DNA of 5,634 bases. Origin: Planctomycetaceae bacterium (GTDB lineage Bacteria > Planctomycetota > Planctomycetia > Planctomycetales > Planctomycetaceae). A model generated the notes under the pieces. It was not told the origin of the DNA and did not search any database. It saw nothing but the letters and a program-made list of their open reading frames with translations. Position numbers and translations under genes: made by a program. Location: NCBI GenBank assembly GCA_015487825.1, contig WFOZ01000436.1, positions 1 through 5,634 on the forward strand, given 5' to 3'. Positions 1-5,634 of the stretch are shown here, piece by piece. Position 1 is the stretch's first letter; every line of letters starts with the position of its first letter.

Positions 1-529
1 CGAGAATCTGTTCCTGGACTTCCTTCATCATCGGCAGCGGTGCTTCAATAAGTCGATATCCGCCTGCTCTTTTCTGCTTCCAGGTATATCGATAGTGAGC
101 TTTACGAACATCAATCGGCCGCCGCGCTTCGTTGAAGTAGTCTGTCAACCAGGCAACCGTCCCCAGCGGCTTTTGCAGCCAGTTGGCAAGATCTTCAGGC
201 GTCTTTAATAATGGTAGTTCCTGCTGATTCAGTTTTTCGGGAGAATAGTCGGTCGTAAGATCGAGGTAATCTCCCGAGGAGGCAACATAAGGCATCGCCA
301 GACGATAGGGACGTTCCGAAACAAGAACACTGCGAGTTATTCTTTTCTTCCGGGCTCGATACCGAAACGGAGTCAGTTTCGGTTTTGGGAAGTCCTTCTT
401 TTTTTTCTTCTTATCGGAAGCAACAGCTCTGTTTTCTGATGCTGTCTGTTTATCGAAACCATCATCAAAAGCGGATGATGGTCCTGGTCCGAAAATCCAT
501 TCCCAAAGTGTAGTCAGCAAGCGATTCAT
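1..529 (-). CDS. Retron-type reverse transcriptase, N-terminal part (3' end beyond window)
   Basis: Reading from the ATG at 529-527 to the left edge gives 176 uninterrupted codons. Residues ~108-176 match the start of retron/group II-like reverse transcriptases: a helical stretch (PEDLANWLQKPLGTVAWL), then HY at 145-146, a basic turn with GGYRLIEAP at 156-164, K169, Q172 and IL at 175-176. In the family this stretch precedes the AAHGF, catalytic YxDD and VTG motifs, all of which would lie beyond base 1. Residues 1-107 are an extension absent from compact retron RTs. It has a hydrophobic-aromatic start, a six-lysine run at 40-45 (coded by an A-rich tract with eight consecutive A) and an arginine/lysine-rich patch at 56-65. 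From memory, myxobacterial Mx162-type RTs also carry a long N-terminal extension. No clear Shine-Dalgarno precedes the ATG. The gene lies 42 nt after a retron-like RNA on the same strand, which strongly supports a retron RT that makes msDNA. The exact retron type and effector cannot be told from here. Confidence 0.88.
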   Translation of the reverse strand, partial: MNRLLTTLWEWIFGPGPSSAFDDGFDKQTASENRAVASDKKKKKKDFPKPKLTPFRYRARKKRITRSVLVSERPYRLAMPYVASSGDYLDLTTDYSPEKLNQQELPLLKTPEDLANWLQKPLGTVAWLTDYFNEARRPIDVRKAHYRYTWKQKRAGGYRLIEAPLPMMKEVQEQIL

Positions 530-571
530 ATTGATCAGTAATTGGGAATCTATTCTGTGTATATCTTAAAA

Positions 572-582
572 ACGCGGCACGG
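572..582 (-). repeat. a2 arm of the retron terminal inverted repeat
   Basis: The minus strand reads CCGTGCCGCGT, the exact complement of a1 (752-742). Together with the next bases it ends in five T (572-568), so the a1/a2 duplex plus U-tract could also act as a weak intrinsic terminator between the RNA and the RT gene. That second role is inference. Confidence 0.88.
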
Positions 583-606
583 CAAACGTATAACCGATCC
601 TGTCGC

Positions 607-648
607 GAATGGGAATCTGCTTGGAAAGTCACAAGCAGGTTTCCATTC
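607..648 (-). other. msd long hairpin (template of msDNA stem)
   Basis: Arms 648-632 and 623-607 are 17 positions each, with 15 Watson-Crick pairs and an 8-nt loop (631-624). The two non-pairing positions (642/613 and 639/616) are A-C and C-A in the RNA but become G-T in the cDNA strand. A long, slightly imperfect stem in the 3' half of the RNA is the hallmark of retron msd, the part that is reverse transcribed. Confidence 0.82.
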
Positions 649-674
649 AACGTGCAATGTCTACAATGATTCGG

Positions 675-693
675 CCACGGGGTATCCCCGCAG
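675..693 (-). other. msr hairpin 2
   Basis: CGGGG (690-686) pairs with CCCCG (682-678) around a 3-nt ATA loop. The outer pairs 691/677 and 692/676 are G-U in the RNA, and 693/675 is C-G. It lies one base after hairpin 1, matching the tandem stem-loops of msr. Confidence 0.72.
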
Positions 694-694
694 T

Positions 695-725
695 GTTTGT
701 AATGAACTGATGACCCATTACAAAC
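695..725 (-). other. msr hairpin 1
   Basis: GTTTGTAATG (725-716) pairs perfectly with CATTACAAAC (704-695), giving 10 bp around an 11-nt loop. Up to three more G-U pairs can form inside the loop (715/705, 714/706, 713/707). Retron msr regions characteristically carry such short stem-loops, which are recognised by the cognate RT. Confidence 0.8.
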
Positions 726-741
726 CGAGCTTATGCGATCT

Positions 742-752
742 CCGTGCCGCGT
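742..752 (-). repeat. a1 arm of the retron terminal inverted repeat
   Basis: The minus strand reads ACGCGGCACGG. It is a perfect 11-bp complement of the segment at 582-572, 159 nt away. Both flanking bases mismatch, so the duplex is exactly 11 bp. In retrons this duplex presents the branching guanosine to the RT. Confidence 0.88.
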
Positions 753-758
753 GAGGAC

Positions 759-789
759 ATTGTAGCGATATATGCCACTCGGGCGTCAA
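759..789 (-). promoter_or_regulatory. Sigma70-like promoter of the retron
   Basis: On the minus strand TTGACG (789-784) and TACAAT (764-759) form a -35/-10 pair with a 19-bp spacer, slightly long. The -10 element puts the start point near A752, exactly the first base of the a1 repeat. That agreement between two independent signals is the main support. No second promoter is obvious between the RNA and the RT, so the two are probably co-transcribed. Confidence 0.65.
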
Positions 790-799
790 CTATAGATCG

Positions 800-844
800 A
801 AAAATGATGCCTTAGTTCAAAAATATCCTAAATGCGTCATTTTT
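800..844 (-). terminator. Hairpin terminator after gatB
   Basis: Twenty-five bases after the gatB stop, an A-rich stretch leads into a hairpin: 844-828 pairs with 815-800, with one bulge (833), one mismatch (836/808) and a 12-nt loop. It ends in a T-tract (804-800). The A/T symmetry means it could work in both directions. It lies just upstream of the retron promoter and makes the retron an independent transcription unit. Pairing is AU-rich, so strength is uncertain. Confidence 0.55.
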
Positions 845-869
845 TTCTTGCTTCTGGAGAAAACACCGT

Positions 870-2360
870 TTACCTCGCAAGAATTCTCTCGATCAACATC
901 GATCTTACAGTTTTCGGGTCTGCTCCCTTTAACTCTTTCATAACCTGTCCAATCAGCGGCCCAACTGCCTGTTGCTTGCCTCCTTTGACATCTGCAACAA
1001 CTTTTTCATTGCGATCAATCACCGCATCGATAATTCCTTCCAGTGCTCCGGTATCGGTCACCAGTTGCAACCCTTTTTCTTCGATGAGCCGGTCAATATC
1101 CGCTTCAACAGCAATTGAATCAGGTGTTTCACACAAATGAGTGAAGATCTCCCGAGCCCCTTTGTTGGCGATCACTTCATCAACAATTCGTTTCAGAATC
1201 GTTCCCAGAACTGAAGCTGTAATGAAGAATTGATCAATGGAAAGATCACGTTCGTTAAGTTCGCGTAACACTTCCTGCGTGAGCCAGTTGGCGGCCAGTT
1301 TGGAGTCACCACATGTTTGGGCGAGAGTTTCAAAGTAATCAGCAAACAAGCGTCCCTGTTCAATAATTACACTGGAATCGTACGCAGAAAGCTGATGTTC
1401 TTTTTGGAAGCGGATTGTTTTTGCCTGAGGGAATTCCGGTAATTGTGAATGGATTTCTGCAATCAGTTCTTCGCTGACCGTCACCGGTACCAGATCGGGA
1501 TCGGGAAAATACCGATAATCGGAAGCTTCTTCTTTGCCTCGCTGGGCAAACGTGGTTCCTTTATCGGCGTCCCAGCCTCGTGTTTGTTTGGGAGTGTTTT
1601 CAATTCTTTCTCCCGTTTTCTGCCAATGTTTGTACTGCCGTTTTGCTTCGTACGCGATTGCAGCTTCCACGCCACGAATGCTGTTCATATTTTTAATTTC
1701 AACAATCGGCGTTGCAATGGTCTCGCCGGCATCATTGGTAATGTGCAGATTGACATTCGCATCACATCGAAGAGAGCCTTCCTGCATGTTACAGTCGGAA
1801 ACACCGATGTACGTCAGCAGTAACCGCATTTCTTCCAGATACCGTCGTGCTTCGTAAGCGGAATTCAAATCGGGTTCCGAAACAATTTCGAGCAACGGCG
1901 TTCCCGCACGATTCAAATCGACCAGGCTGTCACCCCCTCGTCCCGATTCATCGTGCATGTTCTTGCCGGCGTCTTCTTCCAGATGTGCCCGGTTGATCCG
2001 GACCCGTTTAATTTCATCAGACAGGTCGGTATCAATTTCGAGATAACCATCGTGACTGAACGGTAAATCGAACTGACTGATCTGATAACCTTTGGGCAGA
2101 TCGGGATAAAAATATTGTTTGCGATCCCATTTGGTCTGTCTGGCAATTTGACAGTTAAGTGCCATCGCGGTTCGTAGAGAAAGCAGGAACGCTTTGCGAT
2201 TCATCACCGGCAGTGTCCCCGGCATGCCGATAGTTACCGGGTCGGTTTGTGTATTCGGAGCATCGGGATTGAAACGGTTCACACAACCGCTGAACAGTTT
2301 TGTTTTTGTAAGAAGTTGCGTGTGGACTTCCAGTCCAATAACAATTTTATATGGTTGCAT
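870..2360 (-). CDS. gatB: Aspartyl/glutamyl-tRNA(Asn/Gln) amidotransferase subunit B
   Basis: This is a complete 496-residue GatB, within the usual 475-500. As part of cytoplasmic GatCAB it activates misacylated Glu-tRNA(Gln) (and/or Asp-tRNA(Asn)) by phosphorylation, so that ammonia delivered from GatA completes the amidation. Visible signatures are IGLEVHTQL at 8-16, the PET112 signature [18 protein letters not shown] at 79-96, HLEEDAGK at 126-133, [17 protein letters not shown] at 148-164, [12 protein letters not shown] at 192-203, EIKNMNS at 221-227 and [10 protein letters not shown] at 281-290. The last ~150 residues have the helical character of the GatB/YqeY tRNA-binding tail, ending ...[10 protein letters not shown]. 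The ATG at 2360 fits the family start exactly, although no Shine-Dalgarno is visible. gatA and gatC are not next to it: upstream is a divergent Nudix gene and downstream a terminator and a retron. Confidence 0.97.
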   Translation of the reverse strand: MQPYKIVIGLEVHTQLLTKTKLFSGCVNRFNPDAPNTQTDPVTIGMPGTLPVMNRKAFLLSLRTAMALNCQIARQTKWDRKQYFYPDLPKGYQISQFDLPFSHDGYLEIDTDLSDEIKRVRINRAHLEEDAGKNMHDESGRGGDSLVDLNRAGTPLLEIVSEPDLNSAYEARRYLEEMRLLLTYIGVSDCNMQEGSLRCDANVNLHITNDAGETIATPIVEIKNMNSIRGVEAAIAYEAKRQYKHWQKTGERIENTPKQTRGWDADKGTTFAQRGKEEASDYRYFPDPDLVPVTVSEELIAEIHSQLPEFPQAKTIRFQKEHQLSAYDSSVIIEQGRLFADYFETLAQTCGDSKLAANWLTQEVLRELNERDLSIDQFFITASVLGTILKRIVDEVIANKGAREIFTHLCETPDSIAVEADIDRLIEEKGLQLVTDTGALEGIIDAVIDRNEKVVADVKGGKQQAVGPLIGQVMKELKGADPKTVRSMLIERILAR

Positions 2361-2385
2361 GTTTGGGTGTCTTATTCAATAAAAT

Positions 2386-2419
2386 CCTCATTTGGTACGT
2401 TGCAACGCACCAAATGAGG
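2386..2419. repeat. 34-bp near-perfect palindrome (REP-like), upstream of gatB
   Basis: The element runs from CCTCATTTGG to CCAAATGAGG around a TTGCAA centre, with 16 of 17 base pairs matched (only 2397/2408 fails). It sits 26 bp upstream of the gatB ATG, so it lies in or near the gatB leader. The core GGTRCGTT/AACGYACC recurs in weaker form at 2434-2451, suggesting a dispersed REP-type element. An overlapping perfect 10-bp palindrome, AGGCATGCCT, occupies 2417-2426. Confidence 0.7.
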
Positions 2420-2433
2420 CATGCCTGTTACAA

Positions 2434-2451
2434 GGTGCGTCACGATGCGCC
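2434..2451. repeat. Second REP-like imperfect palindrome
   Basis: GGTGCGTCA followed by CGATGCGCC folds into a small stem with two G-T pairs and an unpaired centre. It shares the GGTGCGT core with the palindrome at 2386-2419, 15 bp away. The two together resemble twin REP hairpins. The rest of the 2361-2586 gap shows no other feature I can support beyond the downstream gene's ribosome binding site. Confidence 0.5.
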
Positions 2452-2574
2452 CTACGGAAAACCTCTTTTGTCAGACTGGAAAGCCCAACTTGCCGGTTGA
2501 TTCGAATAATAGTCTTGAAGTTGGTATAGTTCGACTCCAGTGAGGCCATTATTTTCAAATCAATCAGCATCTTT

Positions 2575-2581
2575 GAAAGGA
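2575..2581 (+). promoter_or_regulatory. Ribosome binding site of the Nudix gene
   Basis: GAAAGGA lies 5 nt before the ATG at 2587 and fixes that start. Confidence 0.65.
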
Positions 2582-2586
2582 TTCCC

Positions 2587-3192
2587 ATGACTGAACAGAC
2601 TGCAGTCGAACAGGTTCTTGTTGTCCCAACTCTTCTCTTTCACGAAATCGGGCATTTCCAGGGATTTCGCAGTGAGATCGAACCCTATATGAAAACGCTG
2701 CTCGATCCAATGCACACTTCTTATCGGCCTCGCGACGAAATGGAAGAAGATCCCAGTTACAAGCAGTTAATCCCTTATTGCATATTTGTTCACAATGGAA
2801 ATATTTTCAACTACCGCCGCGGGACGGCCCAGGGGGAGTCTCGATTGCACAGCAAACGCTCAATCGGCGTTGGCGGTCACATATGCACACTCGACAAGGA
2901 AGGTGAAAATCACGCCTACCTGGAAGGTATGCAGCGGGAGATTGATGAGGAAGTTTTGATAACTGGGGGGCATCGGGATAAATGCGTAGGTATGTTAAAC
3001 GATGATGAATCTGAGGTTGGTAAGGTTCATTTGGGTATTGTGCACTTGTTTGAATTGGATCAAGCCAAAGTTTCTCCTAAAGAAGCGTCGATGCTAGAAG
3101 CGGGGTTCTCGTCACCTGAAGAACTTTTAGCCGAGCGAGATCAGTTTGAAACCTGGTCACAGATTTGTCTCGATGCACTGTTTGACAGGTAA
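2587..3192 (+). CDS. Nudix (MutT) family predicted phosphoesterase, COG4112-like
   Basis: A 201-residue cytoplasmic protein with no signal or membrane segment. The middle shows the Nudix fold pattern: a strand followed by FNYRRG (74-79), the glycine turn GVGGHI (94-99), a loop, and the helix with REIDEE (117-122). The REUxEE part of the Nudix box, which binds the divalent metal, is intact. However, the box is not canonical: the glutamate expected eight residues before R117 is a histidine (109), and the glycine after the EE pair is replaced (VLI). The downstream [18 protein letters not shown] (136-153) is typical of the COG4112 group of predicted phosphoesterases, as I recall it. Nudix enzymes usually cleave nucleoside diphosphate linkages; the substrate here is unknown. 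The gene is divergent from gatB, has a good ribosome binding site and appears to be monocistronic. Confidence 0.8.
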   Translation: MTEQTAVEQVLVVPTLLFHEIGHFQGFRSEIEPYMKTLLDPMHTSYRPRDEMEEDPSYKQLIPYCIFVHNGNIFNYRRGTAQGESRLHSKRSIGVGGHICTLDKEGENHAYLEGMQREIDEEVLITGGHRDKCVGMLNDDESEVGKVHLGIVHLFELDQAKVSPKEASMLEAGFSSPEELLAERDQFETWSQICLDALFDR

Positions 3193-3323
3193 AGACGCTG
3201 CCCCGGGTTCAGCGAATGGATCCGGCGGTTCTAAATCTCCTTGCAAAATGTGTAAGGGGATGAAAGTACGAGAATGAGGCAAAACGTCTGGCGCAGGCGT
3301 TCAAATGAGGGAAACCGGGCAAT

Positions 3324-3327
3324 GGAG
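3324..3327 (+). promoter_or_regulatory. Ribosome binding site deciding the start at 3336
   Basis: GGAG is 8 nt before the ATG at 3336. It overlaps the alternative GTG at 3327, which has no site of its own at a workable distance, so the ATG is preferred. Confidence 0.6.
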
Positions 3328-3335
3328 TGCCTGTT

Positions 3336-4091
3336 ATGCAATTGATTAAAACAATCAGCCTGTCGGTCCTTGTAGCAGCTTTGTTAACTGGTGCAATTCC
3401 GGATGCCTTTGCACAATCAGGAGGATTTCCCGCATATTCTCCCGAAGAAAATGAGCTAAGTGATCCTGAAGAAAAGTCTTTCGGTTTCCCGGCTTATTCT
3501 GCATCGAAGCAGTCGAAGCCGAGCTCAGGCGAAAAAAAGTATTCATTTCCCGTCGCTGGTAAGGAAAATATAAAGCAGGCATCGGTGACCTTAAATGCTC
3601 TTGATTTCGAGCAATTGGGGGACATGCTTGAGAAGATGGGGCTGGAACCTTATCACGCTCAGGTTCGGTATGATTTCCAGTTTCGTGCTGAATTAGACGG
3701 ACAGGAAATTGAACTGTCTCTTTCGGCGATGCTTCGTGATGAAGGTTCTCGCGTGTATGTGATTGCCTGGCTCGATCCGCTTCCGGCCGGCGTGATACCC
3801 GGTTCACCGCTTCTGGAGATGCTTTCCCGTAACGAAGAGATGGGGCAGGGACTGCAATTTGCCTACAGTAAACAGACAGGGCGATTCCTGTTGAGTAAAA
3901 CAATACCCAACAAGGATATTACTGCGGAATTGCTGACAACTGTTTTTCAAGACGTCTCACTGAGTGTCACTGAAAACTGGTCGACCTGGTCAACATCGAA
4001 CTGGAGCAAACGCTCTCGGCGATCTTCCGAAACAACTTCGCAACAGGAAGTGATTTCAGAAGAAAATTTTGAGATGCCAATCAGGCGATAA
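3336..4091 (+). CDS. Secreted protein of unknown function with 20-residue N-terminal repeat
   Basis: I do not recognise a named family. From the ATG at 3336 it has 251 residues. Residues 1-26 form a clear Sec signal peptide: K5, then a hydrophobic core LSVLVAALLTGA, with cleavage likely after AFA (24-26). Next come three tandem units spaced exactly 20 residues apart, each opening with FP (31, 51, 71); the first two share GFPAYS and the linkers are rich in S, E and K. Residues ~82-215 form a compact alpha/beta domain (a helix LGDMLEKMGL, strands VRYDFQFRAEL and IELSLSAML, a helix with LLEMLSRNEEM, then a strand and a closing helix). This order resembles the YbjN/type III chaperone-like fold, which is only an inference. 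The tail has WSTWSTSNWS (215-224) and a basic patch KRSRR (225-229). Its stop is 10 bp from the convergent ccsA end. It probably acts outside the cytoplasm. Confidence 0.75.
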   Translation: MQLIKTISLSVLVAALLTGAIPDAFAQSGGFPAYSPEENELSDPEEKSFGFPAYSASKQSKPSSGEKKYSFPVAGKENIKQASVTLNALDFEQLGDMLEKMGLEPYHAQVRYDFQFRAELDGQEIELSLSAMLRDEGSRVYVIAWLDPLPAGVIPGSPLLEMLSRNEEMGQGLQFAYSKQTGRFLLSKTIPNKDITAELLTTVFQDVSLSVTENWSTWSTSNWSKRSRRSSETTSQQEVISEENFEMPIRR

Positions 4092-4101
4092 GGCTGAACG
4101 C

Positions 4102-5634
4102 TTACAGATGCTCCGCAGGCAGTTTTTCTGCAGTTCCCCATAGTCCAATGGCAATCATTGCCAGTTGGCTCATGACAAACAGCGACAGGTAGAACAGGAC
4201 TCCTTCGGTAAATCCGTAGGCGTGCAGTCCAACACCAAGTTCGTTAACACCGAACCAACTCCAGGCGGTGGTGATGTTTCCTCCCACAGCCAGCAGCGCC
4301 AGCCCGCGAGTTTTGACCATTTTATCCCAGCGGGCATGCAGAACCAGCGCCACCCAAAGTACGATAATAAGTGCTCCGTTTTCTTTTGGATCCCATCCCC
4401 AGAAACGTCCCCAGGAATCATCGGCCCATAATCCACCCAATACCGTCCCGACAAAACTGAACCATAATGCAAAGCAAAGAGTGCCGTAGATCATCCTTTC
4501 AAATGCTTTTTCGGTAGCCTGAGGCATCTGAACCAGAGTCGTTCCTGGGATAAACAGGGAGAGTAAAAGTGGGACCGCGACAGCCAGTAAGGGGATCATA
4601 AACCGTAACGCATCGAGAACCTGATCAATTCTTTGCAAGCCGACCGCTGCAACAACGGATACTACAACTGCGATTAACGCAATCGGATTTTTCATACTGA
4701 TGTAAATCAAACCCAATATTCCAGCGATAAACGTTGCAGCATAACCCAGCGTGATACAAACTACATGTGTGCTGAGCCAGAATTGTGTATCAAGAACGGC
4801 TTGCAGAACAACAAAAGTATCCCCATCTCCGGCCAGACCATGAGCAATCCAGAGTGAAGCAAACCCGGCTACTGTTGCCAGGACAATTCCAATTCCTCGC
4901 TTAAAGATCAGTTCCAGGAATACACCGCACAACACGCCGGCCCAGCCAATGAAGACAGCCGAGGAATACAGGTTCGTCACCGGAGGTCGCCCGGATATTT
5001 CAATCCTTGCCCACAAGGCCCAACTATGTACGCAGAATGTCAATAGTATCAACACCAACGCGCTGCGGTTGAATATATTCATCACAGAAGGAAGCAACCA
5101 GCCGAATACCGCCAGGACGAATGCAAACAGATACAGGAATGCAGGCCAGAACAGTGGTGAGAAGTTATTGAACTTTGTTTCGAAGGCAAGTTTGTCCACG
5201 TCGACATCTTCAATTTTATTATTGTCCAATAGACTCTGGTATTGAGTAACCGCTTTGGCAAATGCTGCCGGCTCCTGATCGGCATAAGTGTTTATTATTT
5301 CCATGAACTTTTGCGAGAAGGGATTCTTCTTTCCCCCGATTCTCGCAGGAATAATCAGATCAAAAATAGCAGCCTTGGAAAAGGTCTCCCATTCATCCCG
5401 CTTCAGAGGTCCCTTGAGTCCCTTTGACGTTTCTTCCACAGGTGGAATTAACAGAGGGGGATTTCTACGGTCAAGCGGGATAACTATTGAGAGAGCTTTC
5501 AGGCTTTCAGATTCGGCTTTCTCAGAATCCGGATCAAACAGCGGCGGCATAAACGAAGAGGCAAGCAGATCAACTAATCCCAGCTTCCTCTCCAGTTCCA
5601 GGGTTTTCTTCTGATATAAAGAAAGACCTGTCTC
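4102..5634 (-). CDS. ccsA: Cytochrome c biogenesis protein CcsA/ResC type, C-terminal part (5' end beyond window)
   Basis: The frame is open to the right edge: 28 further sense codons (LYQKKTLELERKLG...) precede the internal ATG at 5550, so that ATG is probably not the true start. CcsA with ResB/CcsB forms the System II haem exporter and cytochrome c synthetase in the membrane. Numbered from the 5550 ATG, ~130 soluble residues lead to about eleven hydrophobic segments from residue 133 on. Visible landmarks are RPPVTNLYSS (188-197), a candidate external haem-ligand His in STHV (262), the WWD signature WADDSWGRFWGWDPKE (375-390), a candidate membrane His in LHARW (405) and the second external His in LHAYGF (443). 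The soluble stretch ahead of the first helix fits a fused ResB-like region as in CcsBA proteins; this is inferred. Two extra hydrophobic segments (about 288-305 and 317-335) lie between the first external His helix and the WWD region. The gene is convergent with the secreted-protein gene. Confidence 0.93.
   Translation of the reverse strand, partial: ETGLSLYQKKTLELERKLGLVDLLASSFMPPLFDPDSEKAESESLKALSIVIPLDRRNPPLLIPPVEETSKGLKGPLKRDEWETFSKAAIFDLIIPARIGGKKNPFSQKFMEIINTYADQEPAAFAKAVTQYQSLLDNNKIEDVDVDKLAFETKFNNFSPLFWPAFLYLFAFVLAVFGWLLPSVMNIFNRSALVLILLTFCVHSWALWARIEISGRPPVTNLYSSAVFIGWAGVLCGVFLELIFKRGIGIVLATVAGFASLWIAHGLAGDGDTFVVLQAVLDTQFWLSTHVVCITLGYAATFIAGILGLIYISMKNPIALIAVVVSVVAAVGLQRIDQVLDALRFMIPLLAVAVPLLLSLFIPGTTLVQMPQATEKAFERMIYGTLCFALWFSFVGTVLGGLWADDSWGRFWGWDPKENGALIIVLWVALVLHARWDKMVKTRGLALLAVGGNITTAWSWFGVNELGVGLHAYGFTEGVLFYLSLFVMSQLAMIAIGLWGTAEKLPAEHL

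Larger units (their letters stand above)
572..752 (-). ncRNA. Retron msr-msd non-coding RNA (candidate)
   Basis: The 181-nt interval upstream of the RT has the layout of a retron template RNA. From 5' to 3' on the minus strand it contains: a1 (752-742); a linker with AAGC at 732-729, whose G730 is the candidate 2'-OH priming base (known retrons prime from a G in a similar AGC context); hairpin 1 (725-695, ten perfect pairs); hairpin 2 (693-675, GC-rich); a 26-nt linker; the long msd hairpin (648-607); a 24-nt tail; and a2 (582-572), exactly complementary to a1. The reverse transcript would start opposite the base just inside a2 (about 583) and be identical to the plus strand. A promoter places its start at or next to the first base of a1. 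I see no ORF that explains this conservation of pairing. The ends are inferred from the repeats and were not measured. Confidence 0.87.

Noticed and set aside
1..529. Group II intron or other non-retron RT
   Set aside because: No intron domain V/VI-like RNA is seen nearby, and the upstream RNA has the a1/a2-msr-msd layout specific to retrons. The final decision needs the missing C-terminal part.
465..650. Minus-strand 61-codon frame overlapping the RT start and the msd
   Set aside because: It is out of frame with the RT and has no recognisable content; the RT frame from 529 is the meaningful one.
542..754. Plus-strand 70-codon frame covering the retron RNA region
   Set aside because: It lies antisense to the structured RNA, has no ribosome binding site, and its sequence is fully explained by the a1/a2 repeats and hairpins.
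2521..2550. GTTCGACTCC resembling a tRNA T-arm
   Set aside because: No matching acceptor stem, anticodon arm or CCA end can be built around it.
2388..2588. Minus-strand 66-codon frame in the gatB/Nudix gap
   Set aside because: Its C-terminal third is translation of the REP-like palindromes, and it would start over the Nudix ATG; no family resemblance.
3173..3277. Plus-strand 34-codon frame with a PCKMCKG (CxxC) ending, overlapping the Nudix 3' end
   Set aside because: The CxxC is suggestive of a small metal-binding peptide or an old frameshifted tail, but the frame has no ribosome binding site, and its Gly/Ser-rich body is uninformative. Conservation in relatives would be needed.
4092..4101. 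Shared terminator between the convergent genes
   Set aside because: Only 10 bp separate the two stops and I find no convincing hairpin with a T-tract there.

Overview
The window looks like a chromosomal segment of a planctomycete (Gimesia/Rubinisphaera-like, moderate GC). This rests on protein style rather than on a database search: a CcsA of the large, probably ResB-fused type, a stand-alone gatB, a COG4112-type Nudix protein and a secreted lineage-specific protein, with genes that often lack a clear Shine-Dalgarno. The taxonomic call is an inference.

The most interesting part is the left end (1-790, minus strand), which reads as the 5' half of an uncharacterised retron. A sigma70-like promoter (789-759) is followed about six bases later by a roughly 181-nt non-coding RNA (752-572). 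That RNA is closed by a perfect 11-bp terminal inverted repeat (a1/a2). Inside it are an AAGC candidate branch site, two strong msr-type hairpins and one long msd-type hairpin. Forty-two bases downstream starts a reverse transcriptase gene (529 to the window edge). Its first 176 codons end in the retron-type RT start (HY...GGYRLIEAP...K..Q..IL), preceded by an unusually long basic N-terminal extension. The catalytic YxDD and any effector gene lie beyond base 1.

The retron is separated by a hairpin terminator from gatB (870-2360, minus), the B subunit of the Asp/Glu-tRNA amidotransferase. The 226-bp gap between gatB and the divergent Nudix gene contains a 34-bp near-perfect palindrome and a related smaller one, probably a REP-like element.

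To the right are a COG4112-type Nudix gene (2587-3192, plus) and a secreted protein of unknown function with a three-copy 20-residue repeat (3336-4091, plus). Last comes the 3' part of a CcsA-type cytochrome c biogenesis gene (4102 to the right edge, minus), convergent with the secreted-protein gene across only 10 bp. Apart from retron RNA and RT, the genes look functionally unrelated.
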